Part shown: piece after piece, positions 27,033-35,895 of the stretch
Position numbering within the stretch: the first letter of the stretch is position 1
How the letters are laid out: each line of letters starts with the position of its first letter
NCBI GenBank assembly: GCA_028709465.1
Contig: JAQVWY010000012.1
Location: 1 to 49,368 of the forward strand
Direction of reading: 5' to 3'
DNA: 49,368 nucleotides
DNA from: Tissierellia bacterium
Lineage (GTDB): Bacteria; Bacillota; Clostridia; Tissierellales; Sedimentibacteraceae
Program-made: the position numbers and the translations under genes
The notes under the pieces: model-generated
Database searches by the model: none
Told to the model about the DNA's origin: nothing
Seen by the model: only the letters and a program-made list of their open reading frames with translations

Positions 27033-27614
27033 ATGAGTGATGAAAAAGGTAAATTGTCAATTTATAAATTAGCTGTGATTGGTTTGATGTCAGCGATGGT
27101 ATTTGTAGCAACTAATTTTAGGATAGAAATACCTACACCATTAGGAAAAACAATGCTTCATTTGGGAAATGTAATGTGTTTGCTTACTGGACTATTATTT
27201 GGAGGTACGATAGGAGGGTTAGCAGCAGGATTTGGTTCTGCAATATTTGATTTGTTTGATCCTACCTTTGCACCTGAATTTTGGATTACTTTTATCATGA
27301 AGTTTGCTATGGGATTTATCGCAGGATATATTTCTCATTTGTTTAATTATAACGGAGAAAATAAGAAGATTAATATTATAGCTGCTATATGTGGATCAGC
27401 AACTTATGTTCTATTGTATATTTCAAAAACTATAATTTTACAATATGTAATATTGGAAAGCAAATGGGAAGCTGTTGTTGCAGTTGCTGGTACTAAATTT
27501 ATAGTATCTTCAGTAAATGGTATTATCGCTGTTATAGCGTCTCTATTATTGACAATGAGCATACGTCCTGCATTGAAATCAGCAGGTATATTTGGTAAAT
27601 TAGAAAATAAATAA
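27033..27614 (+). CDS. ECF transporter S component, substrate unknown
   Basis: This 193-residue integral membrane protein has about five or six hydrophobic segments. The pattern IEIPTPLGKTMLHLGNVM followed by GLLFGGTIGGLAAGFGSAIFDLFDP matches the ECF-type riboflavin-transporter-S/DUF1393 group of substrate-binding S components. These bind a vitamin or similar small molecule and share a common EcfAA'T energising module, which is not in this window. AGGAGG lies 8 bases before the ATG. No riboswitch was recognised upstream, so the substrate cannot be inferred. Confidence 0.82.
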   Translation: MSDEKGKLSIYKLAVIGLMSAMVFVATNFRIEIPTPLGKTMLHLGNVMCLLTGLLFGGTIGGLAAGFGSAIFDLFDPTFAPEFWITFIMKFAMGFIAGYISHLFNYNGENKKINIIAAICGSATYVLLYISKTIILQYVILESKWEAVVAVAGTKFIVSSVNGIIAVIASLLLTMSIRPALKSAGIFGKLENK

Positions 27615-27615
27615 G

Positions 27616-27690
27616 TCTGTCATCTTGAACGGTAGTGAAGGATCTTATAATATGATTTTGATTCTTCGCTACATTTAGAGTGACTATAAA
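27616..27690. repeat. dispersed palindromic element after the ECF gene
   Basis: It starts CTGTCATCTTGAACGGTAG, continues with TGAAGGATCTT and GATTCTTCGCTAC, and ends AGAGTGAC. It is a diverged copy of the 36029-36103 element, lying just past the ECF gene stop. Confidence 0.65.
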
Positions 27691-27832
27691 GTTAAATTTG
27701 TGTCAAATGATATGCCAAAAATAAACAAAAATAAATTAGTATTAATAAATCTTTAACTTACATATAATAATATAAATATATATTGCATTTTTATAAATAA
27801 TTTTCATCATAATGTAAAAAGTAAAAAATTAC

Positions 27833-27861
27833 TTGACTTTATTAAAAAATAGCATTATACT
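27833..27861 (+). promoter_or_regulatory. distal putP leader promoter
   Basis: TTGACT and TATACT lie 17 bases apart, about 430 bases before putP. A second candidate, TTGACA at 27895 with TATATT at 27918 (17-base spacing), overlaps the first copy of a repeated 16-mer. Confidence 0.7.
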
Positions 27862-27901
27862 ATTAGTAATTAATTTATTAGCTTTAGGAAATCGTTGACA
27901 G

Positions 27902-27953
27902 ATGTATATTGCTGCTTTATATTAATTTTATACAAGTAATATACATTTTTTTT
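27902..27953 (+). terminator. first terminator-like hairpin in the putP leader
   Basis: ATGTATATT pairs with AATATACAT and is followed by eight Ts. Transcripts from the promoter at 27833 would end here after about 85 bases, long before putP. The rest of the 677-base gap (27615-28291) contains a dispersed repeat, a second hairpin, a G7 run at 28141-28147 and otherwise featureless AT-rich sequence. Confidence 0.7.
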
Positions 27954-28020
27954 AAGATTCAAATTTGGAAATGTCATTGTACCTATGAAAAAAACAAATA
28001 GTAATGAATCCGTGATTTTT

Positions 28021-28053
28021 TGCATAAAAGTTTTACTAAATTATGCATTTTTT
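28021..28053 (+). terminator. second terminator-like hairpin in the putP leader
   Basis: TGCATAA pairs with TTATGCA around a 13-base loop and is followed by six Ts, directly before the second copy of the repeated 16-mer. Confidence 0.6.
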
Positions 28054-28291
28054 AAAAAAATAAGGAAATCGTTAACAGTTTAACAATGGTTAGTAAGATT
28101 GAATGATCCTTATATAATAAATATAATCAATATATAAAAAGGGGGGGAATAGTTTTAATAATTTTTGATTAATTTATTTTATATAGGTTCAGATATATAA
28201 TTCATTTTTTATTTAACTATTAAACATTATAATTTTAATTAAGCATTTTAGTATCATGTATCGCAATAATAATTAAAGTGGAGGAAATACA

Positions 28292-29863
28292 ATGAGTGGA
28301 GAAACCTTAAAAGTTTTTATTACCATGGTAGTTTATATGTTAGTAGTAATAGGCATAGGATTATGGTTTGCAAAACGAGCAAATGAAAATAGTGATAATT
28401 TCTTCTTAGGTGGAAGAAGTATAGGTCCTTGGGTAAGTGCATTAAGTGCTGCTTCTTCGGACATGAGTGGTTGGCTATTAATGGGCTTGCCAGGTGTAGC
28501 ATATTTTTATGGTTTAAGTGATGCTGCATGGACTGCCATAGGTCTTGCTGCTGGAACGATTATTAACTGGGCGGTTGTTGCAAAGAGACTTCGTAGATAT
28601 TCAGAAGTAGCTGGCGATGCAATTACATTACCAGAATTTTTCAGCAACCGTTTTCATGACAAGAAAAAAATACTTTTAACTCTTACTGCCATATGGATTA
28701 TAGTTTTCTTTGTTGTTTATGCAGCTAGCTGTTTCGTTACAACTGGTAAATTGTTTAGTACATTATTTGGATACTCATATACTTCAATGATGATTGTAGG
28801 TGCAATATTTGTTTTATTCTATGTTACAGTTGGTGGTTTTTTGGCAGAAACTGCATCAGATACTATGCAAGCTACAGTAATGGTAGTTGCATTGGCTGCG
28901 GTTTTAATCTTGGGTACAAGTGGAGCGGGTGGATTCTCTGCAGTTATAAATAATGCAAAATCAATACCAGGATTCTTTGATTTCTTTGGAATCGCAAGTC
29001 CTACAATGGTAGATGGTGCGCAGCAAGTGCAAAACGGAGTTCCAGTATTTGGTGAAGCGGGTAAATATGGATTATATACAGTATTGTCAACAATGGCATG
29101 GGGTCTTGGATATTTTGGAATGCCACACGTATTGTTAAGATTTATGGCTATAAGAAGTGAAGAAGAAGTTAAAGTTTCAACTAGAATTGCTGCAGTATGG
29201 GTTGTAATTTCTTTATTTGCTGCAGTTATGATAGGACTTATTGGAAGAGCATTGTTCCCAGCAACTCTAAAATCTGCGGCAGCAGCAGAAACTATATTTA
29301 TTACAATGGCGCAAGCATTATTCCATCCAGTTTTTGCTGGTATTGTTATGGCAGGTATTCTTGCAGCAACTATCAGTTCTGCTGACTCATATTTATTAAT
29401 AGGCTCATCAGCAGTTGCTAAAAATATTTATCAAGGTATTTTCAAAAAAGATGCTACAGATAAACAAGTTATGACAATCACTAGAATAATACTTATCAGT
29501 ATAACTGTAATTGGTATTATTATAGCTTCTAATGAAAATAGTGTTATTTTCACAATAGTATCATTTGCTTGGGCAGGATTAGGAGCTACATTTGGTCCAA
29601 CTATGTTATTCTCATTGTTCTGGAAGAGAACAACATTACAAGGGGCAATAGCTGGTATGGTAAGTGGTGCAGTTACAGTTTTCATATGGAAGCTTATTCT
29701 TAAACCTATGGGTGGAATATTTGGGGTTTATGAATTGTTACCTGCATTTATTATATCATGTTTAGTAATTTATTTTGTATCATTGGCAACTCCAGAACCT
29801 TCGAAAGAAATACAAGAAGAATTTGAATTGGTTAAATCTGGAAAACCAATAGTTAATAAGTAA
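28292..29863 (+). CDS. putP: sodium/proline symporter
   Basis: PutP imports proline with Na+, for osmoprotection or as carbon and nitrogen source. The 523-residue membrane protein of the solute:sodium symporter family has about 13 hydrophobic segments. Characteristic stretches are SDNFFLGGRSIGPWVSALSAASSDMSGWLLMG, YAASCFVTTGKLF and ISSADSYLLIGSSAV, where Na+ ligands lie in the family. GGAGG precedes the ATG by 7 bases. It stands alone behind a 430-base structured leader. Na+ coupling fits the predicted Na+ V-ATPase encoded nearby. No putA-type catabolic gene is adjacent, so uptake may serve osmotic balance or Stickland fermentation. Confidence 0.93.
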   Translation: MSGETLKVFITMVVYMLVVIGIGLWFAKRANENSDNFFLGGRSIGPWVSALSAASSDMSGWLLMGLPGVAYFYGLSDAAWTAIGLAAGTIINWAVVAKRLRRYSEVAGDAITLPEFFSNRFHDKKKILLTLTAIWIIVFFVVYAASCFVTTGKLFSTLFGYSYTSMMIVGAIFVLFYVTVGGFLAETASDTMQATVMVVALAAVLILGTSGAGGFSAVINNAKSIPGFFDFFGIASPTMVDGAQQVQNGVPVFGEAGKYGLYTVLSTMAWGLGYFGMPHVLLRFMAIRSEEEVKVSTRIAAVWVVISLFAAVMIGLIGRALFPATLKSAAAAETIFITMAQALFHPVFAGIVMAGILAATISSADSYLLIGSSAVAKNIYQGIFKKDATDKQVMTITRIILISITVIGIIIASNENSVIFTIVSFAWAGLGATFGPTMLFSLFWKRTTLQGAIAGMVSGAVTVFIWKLILKPMGGIFGVYELLPAFIISCLVIYFVSLATPEPSKEIQEEFELVKSGKPIVNK

Positions 29864-29880
29864 TATATAAATATAAATAG

Positions 29881-29907
29881 AAGCTGCATCGAGGGATGCA
29901 GCTTTTT
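29881..29907. terminator. bidirectional terminator between putP and aroQ
   Basis: AAGCTGCATC and GATGCAGCTT pair perfectly around a 4-base loop and are followed by Ts. It lies against the aroQ stop on the other strand and can serve both convergent genes. Confidence 0.8.
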
Positions 29908-30340
29908 ATGTGTTATTAATATTTACTAATGCATCTAGAGCAAGTTTATAGCTATAAAAACCAAAACCAGATATTTGTCCAATACATGCTTGCGCAGTAA
30001 CTGATTTTTTCCTAAATTCTTCTCTTTTATATATGTTTGATAAATGAACTTCAACTGTATTTATGTTAATTGATTTAAGTGCATCAAAAATTGCTATGCT
30101 ATAGTGGGTATATGCTCCAGGATTAATTATTATCCCATCTGAATTTTTGTACAAGCTTTGTATATAATTTATAATTTCTCCTTCAATATTGCTTTGAAAT
30201 ATTTCAAGATCTATATTTTGTTTAGAAGCTTCGTTTTTTATGAATTCACAAAGACTTTTATAGTCATATGACCCATAAATATCTTTTTCTCTTATTCCTA
30301 AAAAGTTTATGTTTGGACCATTAATAACATTTATTTTCAA
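29906..30340 (-). CDS. aroQ: 3-dehydroquinate dehydratase, type II
   Basis: AroQ dehydrates 3-dehydroquinate to 3-dehydroshikimate in the pathway to aromatic amino acids. The 144-residue flavodoxin-like protein has the NGPNINFLG motif, catalytic Y22 in DIYGS, N74 in INPGAYTHYS, H99 in EVHLSN and R110 in REEFR. Type II enzymes are dodecamers with no Schiff base, unlike AroD. The start lies within the end of aroK (20-base overlap), so the two are translationally coupled. Confidence 0.95.
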   Translation of the reverse strand: MKINVINGPNINFLGIREKDIYGSYDYKSLCEFIKNEASKQNIDLEIFQSNIEGEIINYIQSLYKNSDGIIINPGAYTHYSIAIFDALKSININTVEVHLSNIYKREEFRKKSVTAQACIGQISGFGFYSYKLALDALVNINNT

Positions 30341-30833
30341 AACTTTTCACCCTTTCAATAATTATATTTACAACATCTGTTAGTGAAACTTTATTTATTA
30401 TTTCTAAATCTGAAGACCTATTATACAAATCAATTCTTTCTTTATATAAAGTAAAAATTTTTTCTTTATCATCTTTAAGTAAAGGTCTAATGCTGGTATC
30501 TATCTCCTTTATTATGTATTCAACAGGTCTGTTAATAAAAACTATTATTGAATTTTCTTTAAGAAAATCAATGTTTTCTTTTTTCTTTACAATTCCTCCC
30601 CCTGTAGCGATAACAGTTGAATTAAGTTTACCTAAAATGGCAGAAACCCTAGTTTCTACATCCCTGAAATATTCTTCGCTTATATCAAACATTTCTTGAA
30701 TAGTTTTATTTTCATAATTTTCTATATATTCATCCATGTCAATAAATTGCATATTGAGTTTTTTAGATAATAAAAGACCAATAGTACTTTTACCGCTGCC
30801 GGGCATCCCTATTAAAACAATATTTTTTATCAT
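30321..30833 (-). CDS. aroK: shikimate kinase
   Basis: AroK phosphorylates shikimate at the 3-hydroxyl with ATP. The 170-residue P-loop kinase shows GMPGSGKST (9-17), the substrate aspartates in FIDMDEYIE (D32, D34), R57 in FRDVE and the GGG loop (78-80) of the shikimate site. GGAGA precedes the ATG. It is the first gene of the two-gene aroK-aroQ unit, reading away from the SLH protein gene; the other shikimate genes must be elsewhere. Confidence 0.95.
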   Translation of the reverse strand: MIKNIVLIGMPGSGKSTIGLLLSKKLNMQFIDMDEYIENYENKTIQEMFDISEEYFRDVETRVSAILGKLNSTVIATGGGIVKKKENIDFLKENSIIVFINRPVEYIIKEIDTSIRPLLKDDKEKIFTLYKERIDLYNRSSDLEIINKVSLTDVVNIIIERVKSFENKCY

Positions 30834-30871
30834 GCAGTTCTCCAGACATTAATTTTAATATATTTTAGGTA

Positions 30872-30899
30872 ATTTTATCATATATTAAAATGTTGTCAA
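30872..30899 (-). promoter_or_regulatory. promoter of aroK-aroQ
   Basis: On the minus strand TTGACA (30894-30899) and TAAAAT (30872-30877) lie 16 bases apart, about 40 bases before aroK. Confidence 0.7.
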
Positions 30900-30948
30900 T
30901 AATATGCTTACCAATAATTTATTATTGTAATTTATGAGTAATATTTAA

Positions 30949-30977
30949 TTGCGAAGGAGATGTTATTGTGCTATAAT
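30949..30977 (+). promoter_or_regulatory. promoter of the SLH-domain gene
   Basis: TTGCGA and TATAAT lie 17 bases apart, and the -10 is extended (TGCTATAAT). It stands 37 bases before the ATG at 31014. Confidence 0.7.
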
Positions 30978-31013
30978 TTATATAAATTCTTTATAAAAAA
31001 TCAGGAGGTACAT

Positions 31014-32858
31014 ATGAAAAGTAAGAAGATTTTTGTATTGATGATACTACTATCATTGTTAATTTCTACAACTGTTAATGCAATTACATTTGTTGATATA
31101 TCTGATCATTGGGCAAAGAACTACATACTAAAGGTAGCAGAAAATAATTTAGTTGTGGGGTTTGACGACGGCACTTTTAGACCTGAAGCCAATGTAACTG
31201 TACTCCAATCCTTAATTATGATGTCAAGATTATATAAAATAGATGAAGATGTCAAGGAACAAATAATTGATAAATATGCACCTGTTATAGAAAAGATGCC
31301 CAATTATTCAAATTACTCATGGGCTATTGATGACCTTTGCATAACAATTGAATTAGGAATCGTATCAGAAAGTGGTTTATCAAATATGTTTTCAGAAAAG
31401 ACTATTTCCAGCCCTGCATCAAAGGAACAAATTGCTATACTTTTGACTAAAGCCATGATGTTAGGAGATAAAGCCAAGAGTTTAAAATCTTATACGCTAC
31501 CTTTTAATGACGTAAGTGATATATCTACAGCTGCAAGGCCTTATATTTTTGTAATGTATGATGAAGGTATAGTTCAAGGAGATAATGATAAAAACATTAA
31601 TCCTAAAGCTAATATTACAAGAGCTGTTATAGCAACTATGCTAGATAGGGCACATAGCTACATAATAGAAAATAAAATAGAGCCAAAGTTTGATGAATAC
31701 AACCAAACTACTACATCTGTTAATGGAACAATTACAGAAGTTTCTATAGAGGATGTAGAATCTTACATATATATAGAAGATGATAATGGTACATCTTCAA
31801 TAATCAGAATAAATAATAATACAAAATTATATTTAAATGATAAGATAACAACTATTGATAAAATTAATAAAGATATGATGGTTGATTGTGAAATAGATGA
31901 CCAGAGAATTGCAAGGGTTGTAGAAGCTGATAATCAAACTAAAATAATAAAAGGAACAATTTCTTATGTATCTTATTTACCTCCAGCAAAAATAACTATT
32001 ATAGATAGTAAGGATAAAGAATTAACATATGATGTTCCTAATGATGTTAAAGTTTTTCTAGATGGTAATGAAATACAGCTAAAGAATCTTAAACAAAAAG
32101 ATATAGTAACTTTGTCAGTTAAAGATAATATAATAAGTCAAATTAAATCTACCAGCAGAATACAAAAATACGATGGAAAAATTACGGCTATAGATTATTC
32201 AAATTTACCTTTAAAAATAACTGTTAAAAATTCAAAAAATGATAAGCTAATTACTTTTGAATATACAAGTGAAGTCCAGGTTACTAGAAATGATGATAAA
32301 TCAAGCTTCGACCAGGTTAGAGTTGGTGATGATGTAACTGTTACTACAGAATATGATAAAATGATTCAAATAAATACTAATGCAGCAGATGCTGAATTAA
32401 GCGGAACCATAAAAGAAATTCTAATTGCACCTCAAAGTAAAATTAAAATAGCAGATGCTGAGGGAAAGGTAAAAGAGTATTCTGTTAGCAGTAATGTAAA
32501 AATTAATATTGGAACTAAAAATTCAACTATTTACGATTTGCGATTAGGATATTATGTTGATGTAAATACATCTGGTGATCAAATTGTTACTATTGAAGCT
32601 GAAGAAATAACGACAGCTAAAAGTTTTTCAGGTAAGATAGTGTTTGTAAATGAAAATGATAAGTTAATAATGATGCAGAATATTACAGACAATGGACAAA
32701 GAGAATTAATATATTTAAGGGTTACAAATTCGACTAAGATATTTAATACATCTGGTAATACCAAATATTTAAAAAATATTAATGAAGGAGAAAATATTAT
32801 TTGTACTGCGATTTCCCAGGGCGGGGAATATGTTGCAGTAAGCATCATGATACAATAA
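31014..32858 (+). CDS. SLH-domain surface protein with repeated beta modules
   Basis: This is a secreted protein of 614 residues. A signal peptide (about 1-23, MKSKKIFVLMILL..TVNA) is followed by three S-layer homology domains: FVDISDHWAKNYI with GFDDGTFRPEANVT, a divergent second one near residue 95-150, and FNDVSDI...GDNDKNINPKANITRA. SLH triplets bind pyruvylated wall polymers and hold proteins at the cell surface. The rest (about 230-614) is made of four to six loosely repeated 65-80 residue beta-rich units of the type 'G.I..V.....I.I.D..G....Y.V...V.V..N'. The start at 31014 follows AGGAGG; an earlier in-frame TTG lies before that signal. The ligand or partner of the repeats is unknown. 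Confidence 0.9.
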   Translation: MKSKKIFVLMILLSLLISTTVNAITFVDISDHWAKNYILKVAENNLVVGFDDGTFRPEANVTVLQSLIMMSRLYKIDEDVKEQIIDKYAPVIEKMPNYSNYSWAIDDLCITIELGIVSESGLSNMFSEKTISSPASKEQIAILLTKAMMLGDKAKSLKSYTLPFNDVSDISTAARPYIFVMYDEGIVQGDNDKNINPKANITRAVIATMLDRAHSYIIENKIEPKFDEYNQTTTSVNGTITEVSIEDVESYIYIEDDNGTSSIIRINNNTKLYLNDKITTIDKINKDMMVDCEIDDQRIARVVEADNQTKIIKGTISYVSYLPPAKITIIDSKDKELTYDVPNDVKVFLDGNEIQLKNLKQKDIVTLSVKDNIISQIKSTSRIQKYDGKITAIDYSNLPLKITVKNSKNDKLITFEYTSEVQVTRNDDKSSFDQVRVGDDVTVTTEYDKMIQINTNAADAELSGTIKEILIAPQSKIKIADAEGKVKEYSVSSNVKINIGTKNSTIYDLRLGYYVDVNTSGDQIVTIEAEEITTAKSFSGKIVFVNENDKLIMMQNITDNGQRELIYLRVTNSTKIFNTSGNTKYLKNINEGENIICTAISQGGEYVAVSIMIQ

Positions 32859-32868
32859 GATTTTTAAT

Positions 32869-32928
32869 AGCATGTGTAATATAAAACAACTTTTTTTTAA
32901 AGGAATTTTATATTACATATGCTTTTTT
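32869..32928 (+). terminator. terminator after the SLH gene
   Basis: Arms 32869-32886 and 32906-32923 are complementary at 17 of 18 positions around a 19-base loop and are followed by six Ts. Confidence 0.88.
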
Positions 32929-33056
32929 ATTGTTTATTAATAATGTAATTTCATTCTCCATAAAAATTGTTTTTTAAAATGTTATTTTGTAGTATAATGT
33001 AACATATAATAAATAGAAAATTAAAATTGTTTTATAAAAATATAATGGAGGATATG

Positions 33057-34034
33057 ATGAAAAAATTAATTATATTATTACTTATAACATTGTTTGCAAC
33101 GTATGGTTGCACAAGAGTGCCTAATTCTGTTGAAACTGAAGTTGAACCAGGAAAATATAATGGACAACTTGATTCAAGTGAGATAATAAAGAAAAATGAA
33201 AATTTATCTGCAGAATTAGAAAAAAATGTAAAGGATTTAGAGAAATTAAAAGAAGAAAACGAAAATTTAAGGCAGAATAATGATGAAATAATAAAAGAAT
33301 TAGAGGAAACTAAATCTTTATTGAACCTTTTACAAAATGAAGAGCTTCCAAAATTCACCTCAGATAAAACTGATAAGGAAAGTATTCTTAATTACCTTAA
33401 TGAAATAAAAGCAGTGTTAACAGATAGATCAAGAGATATCGAAATTATTGAACAAAAGTCAAATGAAAGTATCATTTTATTCGTAATGATAGGTTATAAT
33501 AATGACTATAATCAATTGTTTGTTTGGGAGATAGGTAAAAGTGAACCTTCTATAATAGAAGGAGCATATTACTATAAAGATGGTGATTATAAATGGTTAT
33601 TAAATGATAAATATTTAATTATTAATTCAAAAGATAATCAGAATATTATAGTTAATACGGAAGATTTAAAGGTTATTAATTCATTTGAGGCAATTTATGA
33701 TGATATATATTTAATTCCCGATACATCTAGCATTATAATTAAGAAAAATGAAACAGATTATAAACTTATAATATTTGATTTTGTTAATAACGAAGAAAAG
33801 GAAATAGTTTTTGATTTCCAAAATAATAATTTAGAATTTGAAGTAAAAAATGGGGAAATAAAATTTTCTGGACATTATAGAGATAACTATGATGTTGAAT
33901 ATTCAGTGCAGGCAATTATTAGCATAGATAAATTTAAAGAAAAGTATGAAATAAAATCCTTATCTAAATCTTTAAAGGGAAATGAAGATGAAGAAACAGT
34001 GATCAAAGAGGAAAATACGGAGGATACAGTATAG
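33057..34034 (+). CDS. predicted lipoprotein with coiled coil, function unknown
   Basis: The 325-residue protein starts with a hydrophobic signal segment MKKLIILLLITLFATYGC and a cysteine at 18, an acceptable though imperfect lipobox (TYGC). Residues about 43-92 form a heptad-rich coiled coil (LSAELEKNVKDLEKLKEENENL). The remaining part is a beta-rich domain with aromatic-Asp patterns such as YYKDGDYKWLLNDKYLI, which could form a propeller-like sensor fold. I do not recognise a family. GGAGG lies 6 bases before the ATG at 33057. A weak promoter (TATAAT at 32993) is possible. The next gene starts directly after its stop codon. Confidence 0.75.
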   Translation: MKKLIILLLITLFATYGCTRVPNSVETEVEPGKYNGQLDSSEIIKKNENLSAELEKNVKDLEKLKEENENLRQNNDEIIKELEETKSLLNLLQNEELPKFTSDKTDKESILNYLNEIKAVLTDRSRDIEIIEQKSNESIILFVMIGYNNDYNQLFVWEIGKSEPSIIEGAYYYKDGDYKWLLNDKYLIINSKDNQNIIVNTEDLKVINSFEAIYDDIYLIPDTSSIIIKKNETDYKLIIFDFVNNEEKEIVFDFQNNNLEFEVKNGEIKFSGHYRDNYDVEYSVQAIISIDKFKEKYEIKSLSKSLKGNEDEETVIKEENTEDTV

Positions 34035-35285
34035 TTGATAAAAAGGTATGATGTTATAGTTATTGGAGCTGGACCAGCAGGGTTATTTAGTGCATTATCA
34101 ATAAAAAATAAAAATATATTATTATTAGAGAAGAATTCAGCACCAGGAAAAAAACTTTTAATATCTGGGGCCGGACAATGTAATTTTACTAATAATTGCA
34201 GTATAGATGAGTTTTTAAAGAAATATGGAAATAAGGGTAGCTTTTTAAAACCTGCTCTATATAATTTTACTAACAAAGATTCTATTGAATTTTTTAAACA
34301 ATTTGGAGTTGATTATAATATACGGGAAGATAATAAAGTTTTTCCAAAGTCTTATAAAGCAATTGATATATTGAATGTTTTGCTAGATAAATGCATTGAA
34401 AATAAAGTTGAAATAAAATATAAAAGCATAATTAATGATATTGAATTTGATAAAGATAATGAATCATTTAATATAAAAACACCTGATATATTATATATTT
34501 GTAAATACTTGATAATTGCTACTGGAGGCAAATCTTATCCCCAAACAGGCTCAACTGGTGACGGTTATATATTTGCTAAAAAATTAGGTCACAGTATTGT
34601 TACTTTAGTACCTGCACTAACGCCTGTAAAAGTTGAGGATTATAAGTTTGAAGAATTATCAGGGATATCATTAAAAAATGTTACTATAACTCAATGGAAG
34701 AATAACAAAAAAATTAATAATTTTAATGGAGACATACTTTTCACTCATAAGAATATTTCTGGGCCTGTAATAATAAATAATTCTCGTTATATTGAAGTAG
34801 GAGATGTATTAAAATTAAATTTCACGGATTTTAATAATATTGAGGATTTTAAGAAGTATTTTGAAGATAAAATTGTATCTTCTGGTAAGTTAAGAATAAA
34901 GACTATAATTAAAGATTTAAATATTCCTAAAAGGCTTATTGATATAATATTAAAGTTGTCAAATGTTGATCAAGATAAGACGTGTAGCGAGCTAAATAAA
35001 AATGGCAGAAAAAAATTAATGGAGTATTTATCAAGCTTTCCTTTAAAGGTAAGAGCCTTGGGTAATTTTAATATTGCTATGGTTACAAAAGGTGGAGTTT
35101 CAACTAAAGAAATAAATTCAAAATCAATGGAGTCTAAAATAATTAAAAATCTGTATTTTGCAGGAGAAGTAATTGATATAGATGGGGATACGGGGGGATT
35201 TAATATACAGGCTGCATTTTCTATGGGTAAATTAGCTGGAGATAATATTAATTCCAAGCTAATTTCCTTTGATTGTTATAAATAA
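34035..35285 (+). CDS. BaiN/HI0933-family FAD-dependent oxidoreductase
   Basis: This 416-residue flavoprotein has the FAD dinucleotide fold IGAGPAGLFSALS near the N-terminus. It continues with KKLLISGAGQCNFTN, ATGGKSYPQTGSTGDGY and the C-terminal FAGEVIDIDGDTGGFNIQAAFSMGKLAG, all typical of the HI0933-like/BaiN family. Members are annotated as NAD(P)/FAD-dependent oxidoreductases; substrates are mostly unknown, apart from BaiN in bile-acid dehydroxylation. The TTG at 34035 immediately follows the lipoprotein stop, gives the family N-terminus IKRYDVIVIG, and relies on GGAGG about 10 bases upstream. Translational coupling to the lipoprotein is likely. Confidence 0.9.
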   Translation: MIKRYDVIVIGAGPAGLFSALSIKNKNILLLEKNSAPGKKLLISGAGQCNFTNNCSIDEFLKKYGNKGSFLKPALYNFTNKDSIEFFKQFGVDYNIREDNKVFPKSYKAIDILNVLLDKCIENKVEIKYKSIINDIEFDKDNESFNIKTPDILYICKYLIIATGGKSYPQTGSTGDGYIFAKKLGHSIVTLVPALTPVKVEDYKFEELSGISLKNVTITQWKNNKKINNFNGDILFTHKNISGPVIINNSRYIEVGDVLKLNFTDFNNIEDFKKYFEDKIVSSGKLRIKTIIKDLNIPKRLIDIILKLSNVDQDKTCSELNKNGRKKLMEYLSSFPLKVRALGNFNIAMVTKGGVSTKEINSKSMESKIIKNLYFAGEVIDIDGDTGGFNIQAAFSMGKLAGDNINSKLISFDCYK

Positions 35286-35296
35286 CCGCAATATTT

Positions 35297-35386
35297 GGGG
35301 ACATTCTTTTAATACTAGACATAGACATACAGAGACATTCCTTTATGGCTAGACCCACATAGACACACCGCTGAAGGTGTGTCCCC
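35297..35386. repeat. GGGGACA...TGTCCCC bounded repeat with hairpin
   Basis: The segment starts GGGGACATTC and ends GGTGTGTCCCC, giving 7-base inverted ends. Inside are repeats of (A)GACATTC/AGACATA, and the right end has a tight hairpin GACACACC / GGTGTGTC. It resembles REP-like elements of other Clostridia and could also terminate the convergent genes on either side. Confidence 0.55.
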
Positions 35387-35397
35387 TTTCATTACTT

Positions 35398-35895
35398 CTA
35401 TTGACCACAGCATTTTTTATATTTTTTCCCTGAACCGCATGGGCATGGATCATTCCTGCCTATTTTTGCTTCTCTAACAACTATTTTAGAACGATTATAA
35501 TCTTTTTTAATTTGTTTTCTTTTTTCTTCATCAAATATATTATTCCATTCTTCTAATTCATAAAGCCATTCTGCTTTAGCATCGTGCATGTTCCATAAAA
35601 GTTTTTCGAAGTCAAATTCAACATTTATTTCTGATTCTAATGTTAAGTCTTCTAGTTCCAATTGTTCTCTAAAACTTGTATTAGCTCCATCTAAAAATCC
35701 AATGAATTCTCTACCTGTCATATTGTATTTTTCAGATAAATCATTTATGCTTCCTTTTAAAACAGGATCTTTTGTTTCAATTATCGCTCTATAGCATTCA
35801 GTTTCTTTTGGGAAATATTCTTTTTGAAATTGAATGTAATCCTCCTGTGTTTCGATTCCTTTAATATAGTCTTCCCATTCTTTATATAAACTCAT
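35398..35895 (-). CDS. SEC-C zinc-motif protein
   Basis: The 165-residue protein ends in a SEC-C motif, [18 protein letters not shown], the zinc-binding tail known from SecA that binds SecB or ribosomes. The first 140 residues are helical and acidic, beginning [17 protein letters not shown], and are shared with uncharacterised clostridial proteins. The ATG at 35893-35895 follows GGAGG; longer in-frame starts upstream lack such a signal. It is a single gene between two repeats. The function is unknown, perhaps ribosome- or translation-associated by analogy. Confidence 0.85.
   Translation of the reverse strand: MSLYKEWEDYIKGIETQEDYIQFQKEYFPKETECYRAIIETKDPVLKGSINDLSEKYNMTGREFIGFLDGANTSFREQLELEDLTLESEINVEFDFEKLLWNMHDAKAEWLYELEEWNNIFDEEKRKQIKKDYNRSKIVVREAKIGRNDPCPCGSGKKYKKCCGQ

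Larger units (their letters stand above)
27886..28078. repeat. repeated 16-mer in the putP leader
   Basis: AGGAAATCGTTGACAG (27886-27901) recurs as AGGAAATCGTTAACAG (28063-28078), 15 of 16 bases alike and 177 bases apart, same strand. The copies bracket two terminator-like hairpins. They may be regulator sites or parts of an RNA switch; neither is recognised. Confidence 0.6.

Noticed and set aside
27985..28083. Possible 32-residue open frame in the putP leader, starting ATGAAAAAAACAAAT
   Set aside because: There is no ribosome binding site, the frame runs through the second terminator hairpin and the repeated 16-mer, and the composition is that of AT-rich non-coding DNA.
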